Source: Aldehydirespirator sp965204415 (GTDB taxonomy: Bacteria; Actinomycetota; Acidimicrobiia; Acidimicrobiales; Aldehydirespiratoraceae). From it: DNA of 64,000 bases. Below are positions 32,563-42,900 of the stretch, piece after piece. The stretch spans positions 1,116,001-1,180,000 of the forward strand of contig CBDBEL010000004.1 of NCBI GenBank assembly GCA_965204415.1. The letters are read 5' to 3'. The translations under genes and the position numbers were made by a program. The notes under the pieces were generated by a model. That model made no database searches. It had not been told where the DNA came from and saw only the letters and a program-made list of their open reading frames with translations. Numbering within the stretch: position 1 is the stretch's first letter; each line of letters starts with the position of its first letter.

Positions 32563-33975
32563 CTAGCCGTGCAGGGAGCGGCCCGCGAGGGACAGGGCGG
32601 CCTCGCCGAACAGCTCGCTCATGGTGGGGTGGGGCTGGATCAGGCTGGCCACGTCGGCGGCGGTCGCCTCCCAGTTGACCGCGAGATAGGCCTGCCCGAG
32701 CTGTTCCGTGACCCACGGGCCGGCCATGTGGACGCCCAGGATCCGCCCGCCGGTGCCGTCGGCCAGCTTCTCGGCGATCACCTTGACCAGCCCGTCGGTC
32801 TCGCCGAGGATCAGGGCGCGGCCGTTGCCCATGAACCGGTGGGTGGACGTGACCACCTCGAATCCGGCGTCCACCGCGCTCTGCTCGGTGTGTCCGGCGA
32901 AGGCCACCTCGGGATGGCTGTAGATGCACCACGGCGTGCCGTGATAGTCGAGCGGGTCGGGATCCTCGCCGCAGATGTCGGAGATGGCCAGCATCCCCTC
33001 GGCGAAGGCGGTGTGGGCCAGCTGGGGGGTGTCGACCACGTCGCCCACGGCCCACACGCCCGGCACCGTGGTACGGCATCGGGCGTCGACCTCGACGAAT
33101 CCCCGGCTGTCGACGGCCACCCCGGCGGCGTCCAGCCCCAGCCCCTCGGTGCGGGGCCTGCGTCCCACCGCCACCACCACCAGATCGACGTCGACCTGCT
33201 TGCCCTCGCCGAAGGAGACGACGGTGCCGGCGCCGTCGGGCCACGGCTCGTGGCCATGCACAGTCACCCCGGTGTGCACTGCGATGCCCCGCTTGCGGAA
33301 GGAGCGGCCCACGACCTTGGCCGCATCGACGTCGCATCCGGCGAGGATGCTGGGCAGGGCCTCCAGCACGGTCACGTCCACTCCGAGGTCGCCCATCATC
33401 GACGCGAACTCGCAACCGATGGCGCCCCCTCCGATGACCGCGGCCGACGTCGGCAGGCGCTCCAGGAAGAACAGCTCGTCGGATGTCACCACCACGCGGC
33501 CGTCCACCTCGAAGCCGCCGATCGTTCGTGGCGTCGACCCCGTGGCCAGGATGATCGATGGCGCCGACACCGGCATCGGAGGGTCCCCGTTTCCGGGAGC
33601 CACCTCCACCGTGCCGGGACCGCTGAGGGTGCCTGAGCCGGAGTAGACGGTGACCTTGCGGTGGCCCAGCAGCCCGGAGAGTCCCTTGGTGAGCTGATCG
33701 ATGACCCGCTGCTTGCGGCTCAGCACCGCAGACCAGTCGATGCCCGGCACCGACGCGGTGATGCCGAACTCGGCTGCCGAGGCGACGGTGCGGTACACCG
33801 AGGCCGCCTCCAGCAGCTCCTTGGCCGGGATGCAGCCGACATGCAGGCAGGCGCCCCCGACCTTGTTGTTCTCGACGACGGCCACGTCGAGGCCGGCACC
33901 CGCGCCGCGCAGGGCCGCGGCGTAGCCGCCGGGTCCTCCGCCGATGACGATTACGTCGTGGGTTGCGTCACTCAC
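32563..33975 (-). CDS. lpdA: Dihydrolipoyl dehydrogenase (E3)
   Basis: 470 residues. The FAD-binding motif IVIGGGPGGYAAAL is near the start, and the redox disulfide is in GGACLHVGCIPAK (residues about 41-53). The NAD-binding motif AVIGGGAIGCEFASMMGDLG is in the middle, and the family TVPGVWAVGDVV follows. The dimer-interface domain ends with the catalytic pair in IQPHPTMSELF. It reoxidises the lipoyl groups of E2 with NAD. The start is a GTG (33975). It is the first gene of the lpdA-E2-lipBA run, 21 bp before E2. Confidence 0.94.
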   Translation of the reverse strand: MSDATHDVIVIGGGPGGYAAALRGAGAGLDVAVVENNKVGGACLHVGCIPAKELLEAASVYRTVASAAEFGITASVPGIDWSAVLSRKQRVIDQLTKGLSGLLGHRKVTVYSGSGTLSGPGTVEVAPGNGDPPMPVSAPSIILATGSTPRTIGGFEVDGRVVVTSDELFFLERLPTSAAVIGGGAIGCEFASMMGDLGVDVTVLEALPSILAGCDVDAAKVVGRSFRKRGIAVHTGVTVHGHEPWPDGAGTVVSFGEGKQVDVDLVVVAVGRRPRTEGLGLDAAGVAVDSRGFVEVDARCRTTVPGVWAVGDVVDTPQLAHTAFAEGMLAISDICGEDPDPLDYHGTPWCIYSHPEVAFAGHTEQSAVDAGFEVVTSTHRFMGNGRALILGETDGLVKVIAEKLADGTGGRILGVHMAGPWVTEQLGQAYLAVNWEATAADVASLIQPHPTMSELFGEAALSLAGRSLHG

Positions 33976-34009
33976 ACAGCCTCCCTGATCGTCCGGTGAC
34001 CCTACCGGG

Positions 34010-34099
34010 TCAGGGGGCCATGAGTACCTGCACGGTGAAGGCCAACAGGATGACCAGACCGCACACCAGCGCGGTGAGGATCAGCCCCCGAGTGCTCAC
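34010..34099 (-). CDS. Tiny single-span membrane protein
   Basis: 29 residues from a GTG: M-S-T-R-G then a single hydrophobic helix (LILTALVCGLVILLAF) and a short end TVQVLMAP. The composition fits a one-pass membrane peptide. It lies between lpdA and the LapA-like gene on the same strand, 48 bp after the latter. No strong ribosome-binding site is seen, so it may be fortuitous. Confidence 0.4.
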   Translation of the reverse strand: MSTRGLILTALVCGLVILLAFTVQVLMAP

Positions 34100-34147
34100 A
34101 GTTCGCGACCCGTCGCCGTGCCCGGAACCGGCCGGGATGCCATGGGA

Positions 34148-34408
34148 TCAGCGGCGGCGGCGACGCCTTCGCCGCACGAATCCGAGCACCTCGTTGATGA
34201 CCGCGCCCCCGACCGCGGCCACGAGGATCACCACCCAGAGCGGGCCGGTCATGTCGAAGACCAGCCATTCGAAGGCCACGTCGTCGCCGTTCTGGACGAC
34301 GAAGAAGATCAGCGCCACCACCAGCAGGACCGCCGCCACCAGTCCCGGCGGGATGGACAGCTTCTTGCCGTGCGGCTTGGCTTGCGGTGGCTTGGGCTCT
34401 TCGTTCAC
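34148..34408 (-). CDS. LapA-like (DUF1049) small membrane protein
   Basis: 86 residues: a soluble N-terminus (EEPKPPQAKPHGKK), then two hydrophobic helices (LVAAVLLVVALIFFVVQNGDDVAF and WVVILVAAVGGAVINEVLGF) and a run of eight arginines at the end. The V-Q-N-x-x-x-V-x-x between the helices is characteristic of the LapA domain, whose E. coli member helps lipopolysaccharide assembly; the role in actinobacteria is not known. The GTG start has GGAGGAG 5 bp upstream. Confidence 0.78.
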   Translation of the reverse strand: MNEEPKPPQAKPHGKKLSIPPGLVAAVLLVVALIFFVVQNGDDVAFEWLVFDMTGPLWVVILVAAVGGAVINEVLGFVRRRRRRRR

Positions 34409-34496
34409 TGCGCTCCTCCCGCCTCGAGGGCCGGTTCGTGGATGTGGGGACCGGAGGGGGTCCCGCAAGTCACGCCCGCGATGGTAGACCACAGTC

Positions 34497-35417
34497 ATGG
34501 CGAACCGGATGCGAATCGCGGTCACCGGATCGACCGGCCTGATCGGGCGGGCGCTGGTGGAGCGGTTGGAGTCCAGCGGGCATGAGGTTGTGCGGGTTGT
34601 GAGGCCGGGACGCTCCGAGGGGCTGGTCCCCTCGATGTCGGTCGCCTGGAATCCGGCCGTCTCCCGGATCGACGCCGAGGGGCTGGAGGGACTCGACGCG
34701 GTGGTCCACCTCGCCGGTGAACCGATAGCGGCACGGCGCTGGTCGCCGGAGCAGAAGGAGCGCATCGGGCAGAGCCGCGTGCAGGGAACTGCGCTGCTGG
34801 CCCAGACGCTGGCTCGGCTCGACGCGCCGCCGGCCGTGCTGGTCTCCGCGTCGGCCATCGGGTACTACGGGGACCGCGGCGACGAGCTCCTGGACGAGTC
34901 GTCCAGCGGCGGCGGCGACTTCCTGGCCGGGGTGTGCCGCGACTGGGAGGCAGCCGCCGACCCGGCCCGGGCCGCGGGCATCCGGGTGGCCCATCCCCGC
35001 ACCGGCGTGGTGCTGAGCCGATCCGGGGGCGCGCTGGCCGAGATGCTGCCGTTCTTCAGGCTCGGTATCGGCGGGCGGATCGGCGACGGCAGCCAGTGGA
35101 TGAGCTGGATCAGCCTGCACGACGAGGTCGAGGCCCTCCTCTGGCTGCTGGAGGCCGATGTGGAGGGTCCCGTCAACCTCACCGCCCCCGAGCCGGTAAC
35201 CAACCGGGAACTGACCGCGGCGCTGGGCCGGGCACTGCGCCGGCCCGCGGTGCTGCCCACTCCCAAGCCCGCCCTGTGGGCCAAGCTGGGCCGCGAGCTC
35301 ACCGAAGCCCTGCTCTACAGCAGCGCCCGGGTGGTGCCCGCGGTGCTCCAGCGCCGCGGCTTCCAGTTCACCCACACCAACATCACCACCGCCCTCACCG
35401 CCGTCTTGGCTCGCTGA
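34497..35417 (+). CDS. NAD(P)-dependent epimerase of the TIGR01777/SDR39U1 group
   Basis: 306 residues. The dinucleotide-binding motif TGSTGLIGRALVERL is at the N-terminus. Family landmarks include VVHLAGEPIAARRWSPEQK, SASAIGYYGDRGDE (with the catalytic tyrosine region altered as usual in this group), RTGVVLSRSGGALAEMLPFFRLG and SWISLHDEVEALLWLL, followed by a C-terminal DUF1731-like part (PTPKPALWAKLGRELTEALL). Members are atypical short-chain dehydrogenases whose substrate is generally unknown. The gene has its own start with no close upstream partner on this strand. Confidence 0.88.
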   Translation: MANRMRIAVTGSTGLIGRALVERLESSGHEVVRVVRPGRSEGLVPSMSVAWNPAVSRIDAEGLEGLDAVVHLAGEPIAARRWSPEQKERIGQSRVQGTALLAQTLARLDAPPAVLVSASAIGYYGDRGDELLDESSSGGGDFLAGVCRDWEAAADPARAAGIRVAHPRTGVVLSRSGGALAEMLPFFRLGIGGRIGDGSQWMSWISLHDEVEALLWLLEADVEGPVNLTAPEPVTNRELTAALGRALRRPAVLPTPKPALWAKLGRELTEALLYSSARVVPAVLQRRGFQFTHTNITTALTAVLAR

Positions 35418-35439
35418 GTCCGTCGCTAGCCCAACCGCA

Positions 35440-35571
35440 GTGCCCAGGTTGCGGCTCGACCTTCTCGGCAAGGCCATTGAGGACCACTACCTGCGGAACC
35501 CCCAGACCGAGGCCGACCGTGCCCAGGCGATGGCCAACGCCGTCGCCCTGACCGAGGCCGAGTCGTGGTAG
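35440..35571 (+). CDS. Possible 43-residue protein or gene remnant
   Basis: A GTG-started frame reads VPRLRLDLLGKAIEDHYLRNPQ and continues to AVALTEAESW before a TAG. The amphipathic helical character and codon use look like real coding sequence, perhaps the C-terminal half of a small antitoxin or regulator whose start has been lost. It lies 22 bp past the epimerase stop and just before the degraded island. I cannot name a family. Confidence 0.25.
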   Translation: MPRLRLDLLGKAIEDHYLRNPQTEADRAQAMANAVALTEAESW

Positions 35572-35611
35572 CCCAAGGCGAGCTATGGCTGCACGGCAGA
35601 TCTTAGCAATA

Positions 35612-35690
35612 TTTCACGGTAGAGTATCCTTGAATTTCACGATATAAGTACTGTTAAAATCACGGTAGAAGCTGTCTGAGTTTCACGGGG
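35612..35690 (+). repeat. 23-bp-period direct repeat array upstream of the DUF4143 remnant
   Basis: TTTCACG (or AATCACG) begins at 35612, 35635, 35658 and 35681, exactly 23 bp each time. The units read TTTCACGGTAGAGTATCC..., TTTCACGATATAAGTACT..., AATCACGGTAGAAGCTGT... and TTTCACGGGGGC.... The stretch is strikingly A/T-rich for this genome. One unit matches an array-A unit (26661-26738) at 14 of 23 positions when aligned by hand in gene orientation. The DUF4143 remnant starts immediately after the last unit. Confidence 0.78.
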
Positions 35691-36336
35691 GCGGCTTGTG
35701 GTGGAACTGCGCTCGCCCCGCTGCTGTCCCGTCTTGCGGCCCACACTGCGCAGGTCCTCAACATGTCGCGGATCGGCGCGGAACTGGAACTGCCAGCAAG
35801 CAGCGTCCGACTACATCAGGCTCTTCGAGCAGAGCTTCCTGGTGCGTCTGCTGCCGGCATGGGGCAAGACCGTCCGGGCCGCAACCGCGGCCCGCCCCAA
35901 GGTCCACATCGCAGACTCGGGCTTGGCGGCGCGGCTGCTGCGCCTCCCGCCCGACAAGCTGGCCCGGCTCGACCCGACCTCGCTGCAGCAGTTCGGGCAT
36001 CTTCTCGAGACGTTCGTCGTGGGAGAGGCGCTCAAGCAGGCCTCGTGGATGCAGCACCGGCCCCATGTTGGTCACTGGCGCACTCACGACGGCGCGGAGG
36101 TCGACCTTGTCATCGAGGACGGGCGCGACGGCTCGGTTGTCGGGATCGAGGTGAAGGCCAGCACCAGGGTGCGCCCCGCGGACCGCCGCGGTCTGCGGAA
36201 GCTCCGCGACACACTCGGGGAGCGATTCAGCGCGGGAGTCGTGTTCCACACCGGCCCGCACTGCGTGCGCTACGCCGACGACGAGCGCATCATCGCCCTG
36301 CCCATCGATCGCCTCTGGAGCGGTGCCGAAGCCTGA
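35690..36336 (+). pseudogene. DUF4143 ATPase remnant: C-terminal half, frameshifted
   Basis: The frame just after the repeat array reads LAPLLSRLAAHTAQVLNM then SRIGAELELPASSV, the middle of a DUF4143 domain. At about 35805-35815 the reading frame shifts and continues as DYIRLFEQSFLVRLLPAWGK, then HIADSGLAARLL, GAEVDLVIEDG, VGIEVKAS and ends at 36336. The nuclease-like E-V-D...E-V-K residues survive, but the whole N-terminal ATPase (about 200 residues with Walker motifs) is missing. The simplest reading is a deletion that joined the promoter-side array to mid-gene, followed by a frameshift. Confidence 0.82.
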
Positions 36337-36554
36337 CCAAGCGGGTCGCGCGGCTCGGCAGCCAACGTTGCCAGTCTGTTGGCCAAGCAACACTTGCTTC
36401 ATGGCTGGCTCTCATGACTTGGTGCGCGACCACCTTCAGAAGTGGAGAACGGCGGGGGTGGGCCAGGTCTCTTGAGGACGCGCCTCGGTGACACGGCGCG
36501 CTATGGCGGCACCCGCTGCGTTCGGCGCTTCGATGGGTCCGGTTGGAGTGCTGC

Positions 36555-36650
36555 ATGATCGCCGCGGTGGCCCGACGCGGGGCCGACCTAGCGCGTCTGT
36601 GCTCGCGGTTCGGTGTTCGACGGCTCGCTCTGTTCGGGTCGGCCGCGGTG
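36555..36650 (+). pseudogene. Nucleotidyltransferase (MNT-type) N-terminal fragment
   Basis: MIAAVARRGADLARLCSRFG then VRRLALFGSAAVAG is the start of a minimal nucleotidyltransferase, with the G-S of the catalytic motif. The following D-x-D that should complete the metal site is not there; the sequence becomes C-D-A-D-C-G-D and then loses similarity. Such proteins usually pair with HEPN toxins, and none is seen here. Confidence 0.55.
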
Positions 36651-37262
36651 GCGGGCTGCGACGCCGACTGCGGCGATGCTTGGATCGCTCGGCACCAAGC
36701 CCGTAAGGGCGGCACAGTTGGGCAGAGCCATCGCCAGACGAGTCCTCATCTCATCTGCGCTAATCCCGTCCTGTGAGGGCTCCAAGTCCAGCAGGTGGCT
36801 CCACTACACCGGGTATGGGATGGCTTCCCGTGTGCACGACGGACGGGTGCGCCGGGATGAGACCGCCCGCCGACGGGAGATGCTGGGTTGCCGCGATGAT
36901 CTATGGTGTGGGAGTCATGATGTGGGCTCGCAGTATGGAACAGCGCATGGTTGAAGCGCCTCCAAGAACCTGCGGACCAAGTCCCTGCTGTGCCGCCTGA
37001 CCGTGCAGGGGTGTGAGCTTGATGGCTCTGCGTAAGGCCCGCTATGACAAGATCGAGGAGCGGGGGCTCTTCTTTCGCAGCTATGGGTGTTCCCGAACAA
37101 GACGAAGGAACCGTTTAAGGTGTGGCGCCGCAGCACCTACGAGAAGAACAAGGCCGAGCGCGACGAGGTCGGCGCCGTCCGTGTCGGCACCGAGGGCGGC
37201 GGAGTCTCCGGTGGTGGCCGCGACCTGTGGTGGACTCCTTCAGGCCTGTTCTGGGTGCGGGC
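36651..37262. other. Gene-free stretch of the degraded island
   Basis: About 600 bp with no intact gene. A frame from about 37060 to 37266 reads SQLWVFPNKTKEPFKVWRR and on to SGLFWVRA with coding-like composition, preceded in a different frame by RYDKIEERGLFF, so it may be another broken gene. I cannot name it. Nothing else is supported here. Confidence 0.4.
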
Positions 37263-37740
37263 ATGACCGCTGTCACGTTGCTGGTGGAGGATCGTCAGCG
37301 CCGCACAGATCACAAGGTTGACCGGCTACAGAAGCGAGCCGAGCACGGCGAGTCCGCTGCCGGCCAGCGCCGCGAGTCCATTCCCTCAGACGTGAGGATC
37401 GCCGTCTACGAGCGCGACGGTGGAGTCGGGACGGGTCCCGGTGGCCAACGCGAAGCGGCTCGCCGAGGACTGCGTCGCAGACCAGCGCCGCGGACATCGA
37501 CGGCGATCGCCGGCTTGTTGGCCAAGGCCGAGTCGATGCGGCCCGAGGGTTCACCAAAGAGGCCCGCCTGCTGGGCTGTGGAACGCCACGGCGACGGCGG
37601 CGAGGGACTGCATGCCCGCCAGCGGGCCCGCCGCGGTGTGCGTATGTGGAACGGCGACGACGGGATCGTGCAGTTGACCTCCCCAGCGCGACTTCGACAC
37701 GCCGCTGATCACCGGGCGTGAGATCCGCAACCGGCTGCGG
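37263..37740 (+). pseudogene. Chimeric HNH and DUF222 gene fragments
   Basis: The first part reads in one frame to RRESIPSDVRIAVYERDGG, the typical lead-in to a small HNH endonuclease, and stops short of its cysteine/histidine motif. It then joins, in another frame, VESGRVPVANAKRLAE and LLAKAESMRPEG, the middle of a DUF222 (13E12-type) protein also found in the neighbouring pseudogene at 37892. Frame changes are frequent. This looks like two decayed mobile nuclease genes fused by deletion. Confidence 0.6.
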
Positions 37741-37891
37741 GTCGAGGCCGGCCCGCCTCGTTGACGCCGACAAAGGGCACGCCAGACGGCCTCGGCTCAG
37801 GGCACCCGCAGGCGAGCCTGCTTCAGCCCATGCGGATCCCACTAGGAGGAGTCCGTAAGGGGAAAGTTCAGGAATTTTATAGAAATGATCG

Positions 37892-39236
37892 ATGGATGTC
37901 ACACCCCTATGGGATGCTGTGTTCATGTTGATCGAAGCTGCTCGACGGGCCGAGGCCGCGGTGAAGGAGATGCTGGCCTGCGCCAACCGTGGGGACGCCA
38001 CCGTCGACGAGTTGCGGGACGGTTTGGGGATCTCCAAGGTGATTGCTGGGGTGAATTCGGCGTTCCAGACTTCCGCGGCTGCCGCGGTGGCGGGACGGGA
38101 GCGTCACGGCGACGGTGGCGCCGAGGTGCTCGCCGCGGCTGCCGGGCTGTCAAGGCGCGAGGCCCACAGCCAAGTCAAGACCACTGAGGCGCTGAGGGAC
38201 ACGCCAAAGCTGCGTGACGCGATATGGCGGGCCGGGTGTCGTGCAGTCAACGCCACCGACGGCTAGCGCGAGGCTGCTGGAGCGCACCAGCCCCGACGTT
38301 GAGTCAGACGGAGACTTGCTGGCCAGCGGCCGAGACCATGCGGCCTGAGGAATTCAGCCGCGAGGCCCGCCGCTGGACGGTGGAACGCCAAGGCGACAAC
38401 GGAGCGTCCGAGCACGTCCGCCAGCGGGCGAGGCGCCGGGTGCGGATGCTGGGACGGCTGACAACGGGATGGTGCACCTCCACGGCGAGTTCGACACCGT
38501 CACCGGACGCCGCATCGGCGACCGGTCTGCGGCCCGAGGCCGCCCGCATGTACGACACCGACAAGAAGGCTGCCAAGAACTCAGGCGATAAGCGCACCTT
38601 CGACCAGTGCATGGCCGACGCATTGGACAACCTCACGCCAACACCGACCACGAGCGACGGCGACAATGCCGGCAAGCCCTACGCCGACATCTGCGTCGTC
38701 GCCCACGTCGACGACGCCACCGGCGAGCTCATCGCCGAGATACCCGGAGGGGACCGGCTGCCGGCTCAGTTCTTGACGAGTTGACCTGCAACTCCTTGAT
38801 CACCCCGGCCATCTACGACCGCAAGGCGAGTGCTGCTGTGGCAAGGCCACAGCAAACGCACCGCCACCAAGACGCAGCTCAAGGCCCTCAAAGCTATCTA
38901 CGGAGGCTGCTTCGCCTGCGGGGTCGACTTCGACATGACCCAAGCCCACCACGTCAGACCGGTATCGGAGGGCGGGCCAACCAACATCGACAACCTTGTG
39001 CCGGCCTGCTGGCACTGCCACAACAAGATCCACCATTTCGGCTGGCAGATCCCGGCCCGGCTACCGCCCGGGCGGCGCTGGCGAGATCACACACCCAGCG
39101 AGCCGGCACACCGGACGCCCTCGCGGACGACCGTGGACCTCCCTCGGCGAGGTCTGGCCCGGCAGCCGCTCGGGCCACACTGCGAGCCGCCCTGCAACAT
39201 GCGGTGCCGGAGCCTCCTTTTACTCCCGACTAGCGG
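37892..39236 (+). pseudogene. DUF222/HNH endonuclease (13E12 repeat type), multiply frameshifted
   Basis: The pieces of one actinobacterial 13E12-type protein lie in order but in different frames. DUF222 N-terminus: MLIEAARRAEAAVKEMLA to TPKLRDAIW (37892-38235). Middle: ETMRPEEFSREARRWTVERQ (38330 on), EAARMYDTDKKAAKNSGDK and CMADALDNLTPT. Then VLDELTCNSLITPAIYDRK (38774 on), and finally the HNH domain with C-F-A-C-G, AHHVRPVSEGGPTNIDNLVP and CWHCHNKIHH (38900-39050). At least four frame changes separate them, so the gene is dead. The HNH residues themselves survive. Confidence 0.82.
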
Positions 39237-39348
39237 GAGCACCGAGGACGCCCTGAGATGCCGTCGGCAATCCCGGGGCGGACCACCCGACCGGCTCAGA
39301 GGCGGCGCGAGTAGGGCGGGGACCGGCTTCAGATGTCCGGGCAGCCGG

Positions 39349-39798
39349 TTAGGGGCCGCGGCGGGAGCGTTGGTCGGTGGCTGCTTCTACTGCCAGCTGG
39401 TCCACGATCTCGTTCCACTCGTCGCCGGAGTGGCCCTTCACCCACCGGAACGAGATCTCGCCGGGCCGGGACTTGTAGAGCCCGATCAGCGGCTCCCACA
39501 GGTCGCGGTTGGCCACCGGTTTGCGGTTGGCGTTGCGCCAGTCCCGGCGCATCCAGCCGTCGTACCAGCGGTCCCGGAAGCAGTTAACGACGTAGGTCGA
39601 ATCCGACACCACCTCGACCGGCCCGTCCAGCTCGCCGAGCGCCTCCAGCACGGCCTGCAGCTCCATGCGCTGGTTGGTGGTGTCCGGATCGGGACCGCAG
39701 GCCCAGTCCCCGCCGGGCACGGCCCAGGCCCAGCCGCCCGGCCCGGGGTTCCCCAGGCAGGCACCGTCGGTGTACACCACGGTCGGTTGGGTGGGCAC
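39349..39798 (-). CDS. rnhA: Ribonuclease HI
   Basis: 149 residues. The four catalytic acidic positions are visible: YTDGACLGNPGPGGW (Asp), RMELQAVLEAL (Glu), VVSDSTYVVNCF (Asp) and NEIVDQLAVEAA (Asp), with the flexible-loop histidine in VKGHSGDEWN. It also has the basic handle region (WMRRDWRNANRKPVANRDLW) of E. coli-type enzymes. It degrades RNA in RNA-DNA hybrids. The GTG at 39798 is the start consistent with family length. It is divergent from aceE, with a 158-bp gap. Confidence 0.92.
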   Translation of the reverse strand: MPTQPTVVYTDGACLGNPGPGGWAWAVPGGDWACGPDPDTTNQRMELQAVLEALGELDGPVEVVSDSTYVVNCFRDRWYDGWMRRDWRNANRKPVANRDLWEPLIGLYKSRPGEISFRWVKGHSGDEWNEIVDQLAVEAATDQRSRRGP

Positions 39799-39956
39799 GG
39801 CTCCGATCTTCGCGTAGGTCCGGCCCCGAGGCGCGCATGCCACGCCGCCCCGGTGAGGCTCCCGACCAGGTGTGTGCAGGCTCGGCCCCAAGGCGCGCAC
39901 GCCACGCCGGCCCGCAGGGGTCGCGAATCGGCTACTTGCTGCCATCATGGAGGGCA

Positions 39957-42900
39957 GTGGCCGACAACTTCTTGCGCCAGCTGCCCGACACCGACTCGGC
40001 CGAGACCCAGGAGTGGATCGACTCGCTCGATGCCGTGGTGGCCGCCGGCGGGCGGGAGCGGGCCCGCTACATCGTGGCCAAGCTGCTCGAGCGGTCCAAC
40101 GAGCAGCAGCTGGGCGTCCCGCCCACCACCTACACGCCCTACATCAACACCATCCCGGCCTCTGAGCAGCCCTTCTTCCCCGGCAACGAACAGGTCGAGC
40201 GCCGCATCCGCCGCTTCATCCGGTGGAATGCGGCGGCCATGGTGATCAGGGCCAACAAGACCGCCGACGGGATCGGCGGCCACCTGTCCACCTTCGCCTC
40301 GTCGGCCTCGCTGTACGAGGTGGGCTTCAACCACTTCTTCAAGGGCAAGGACGACGGCCTGGTCGGCGACCACATCTACTTCCAGGGCCACGCCGCCCCC
40401 GGCGTGTACGCCCGGGCCTACCTGGAGGGGCGGCTCTCGGAGCGGGAGCTCGACAACTTCAGGATGGAGGTGGGCGGCAACGGGCTGTCCAGCTACCCCC
40501 ACCCCCGCCTGATGCCCGACTTCTGGGAGTACCCGACGGTGTCGATGGGCCTCGGCCCGATCAACTCCATCTACCACGCCCGCTTCAACCGCTACATCCA
40601 CAACCGCCGCATCGACGACACATCGGACAGCACGGTGTGGTGCTTCCTCGGCGACGGCGAGTGCGACGAGCCCGAGACCCTGGGCGCCATCTCGCTCGCC
40701 GGCCGCAACGGGCTCGACAACCTCAAATGGGTGGTCAACTGCAACCTGCAGCGCCTCGACGGGCCGGTCCGGGGCAACGGCAAGATCATCCAGGAGCTCG
40801 AGGGCGTGTTCCGGGGCGCGGGCTGGAACGTGATCAAGGTGATCTGGGGCTCCAGGTGGGACGAGCTGCTGATGCGCGACACCGACGGCGCCCTGCTCAA
40901 CAAGATGGCAACCACCGTGGACGGCGAGTACCAGCGCTACGCGGTGGAGGCGGGCGCCTACATCCGGGAGCACTTCTTCGGCCCCGACCCCCGGCTGCGC
41001 AAGCTCGTCGACCACCTCTCCGACGAGGACCTGCGGGTCCTGCCGAGGGGAGGCCACGACTACCAGAAGGTCTACGCCGCATTCAAGGCCGCCACCGAGG
41101 TCAAGGACCAGCCCAGCGTGATCCTGGCCAAGACGATCAAGGGATGGACCCTGGGAGAGGGCTTCGAGGGCCGCAACGCCACCCACCAGATCAAGAAGAT
41201 GACCACCTCGCAGCTGATGGAGCTGCGGTCGCGGCTGCACATGGAGAACGAGATCGCCGAGGAGGACCTCGCCGACGGCATCCCCCCGTACTACCGGCCG
41301 GCGCCCGACTCCGAGGAGATCCGGTACATGATGGACCGCCGCCGGGCCCTCGACGGCGCGGTACCCCGCCGGGTGGTCCGGGACCGCCGACCCATCGTGC
41401 TGCCGGCCGACGGTCCCTTCCTGGACGTGCGCAAGGGCTCGGGCGGGCGGAAGGTCTCCACCACCATGGCCTTCACCGGCCTGCTGCGCGACCTGCTGCG
41501 GGACCTGAACTTCGGCCCGCGCGTCGTTCCCATCGTCCCCGACGAGGCCCGGACCTTCGGCATGGACTCCCTGTTCCGGGAGTTCAAGATCTACGCACCC
41601 CACGGCCAGCTATACGAACCGGTCGACCACGACCTGCTGCTGAGCTACAGCGAGTCCTCCGACGGCCAGATCCTCGAGGAGGGCATCACCGAGTGCGGCT
41701 CGCTGGCGATCTGGCTGGCCGCGGCCACGTCCTACGCCAACCTGGGCGTGCCCATGGTGCCCTTCTACGCGTTCTACTCGATGTTCGGCTTCCAGCGGGT
41801 GGGCGACTCCATCTGGGCGGCGGCCGACGCCCGGGCGAGGGGCTTCCTCATCGGCGCCACCGCGGGGCGCACGACGCTGCCGGGAGAGGGACTGCAGCAC
41901 CAGGACGGCCACAGCCATGTGCTGGCGTCGACCGTCCCCTCCTGCGAGGCCTACGACCCGGCCTTCGCCTACGAGCTGGGCGCCATCATCGACGACGGCC
42001 TGCGCAGGATGTGCCCGCCCGACGCCGACGACGGAACCGACGTCTTCTACTACATCACGGTCTACAACGAGAACTACGAGCAGCCGCCCCGGCCCGACCA
42101 CGTGCGCGACGACGACATCTGCAGCGGGCTCTACAAGTTCGACGACGGCCCGGGCGGGCGCGGGCGCTGCGCCACCATCCTGTTCTCGGGCGCGTCGGTG
42201 GGCGCCGCGCTCGAGGCCCAGGCTCGGCTGGCCTCCGACCACGATGTCTCGGCCGAACTGTGGAGCGCCACGTCCTACCAGCGCCTGCGCCGGGAGGCCC
42301 TCGACATCGAGCGCCGCAATCGCCTGAACCCCCAGTCCGAGCCGGCAGTGCCTCTGGTCACTCGCAAGCTCTCAGACTCCGATGGCCCGATAGTGGCCGT
42401 GACCGACTACATGACCCTGGTGCCGGACCAGATCTCCCGCTTCACGCCCAGGACCCTGAACGTGCTGGGAACCGACGGGTTCGGCCGCTCGGACACCCGC
42501 GAGGCGCTGCGGCGATTCTTCGAGGTGGACGCCCATCACATCGTGGTTGCGGTGCTGTCAGCTCTGATGGAGTCGGGCGAGGCCGAGCCCGGCGAGGTGG
42601 CCGCGGCCATGGAGCGCTACGGGATCGAGGCGGAGCGAGACGACCCCGGCCATCCCGACACCGCTCCGATCGCACGGTTATGCTCCGATCGGCGCGAGCG
42701 GATGGGCAGCGCCGTGGAATCTCGCGTAGCTACGAGCGAGGCCGTGGCCCGAGCGGCCCGTGAGCGGAGCGAACAAGAGCGGGAATCACATCGCCGCCCG
42801 GCGAGTCGCTCGCAACCTGTTGGCGCTCGATTCAACACCGCGACAGGCACTCTGGCGGTCACAGGCGACGAGGCCGCCGACCGGCTTGTGAACGACGACC

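Noticed and set aside
39837..39956. N-terminal extension of aceE
   Set aside because: The extra residues are Arg/Pro-rich with no family similarity; the GTG at 39957 has a ribosome-binding site and gives the usual N-terminus.
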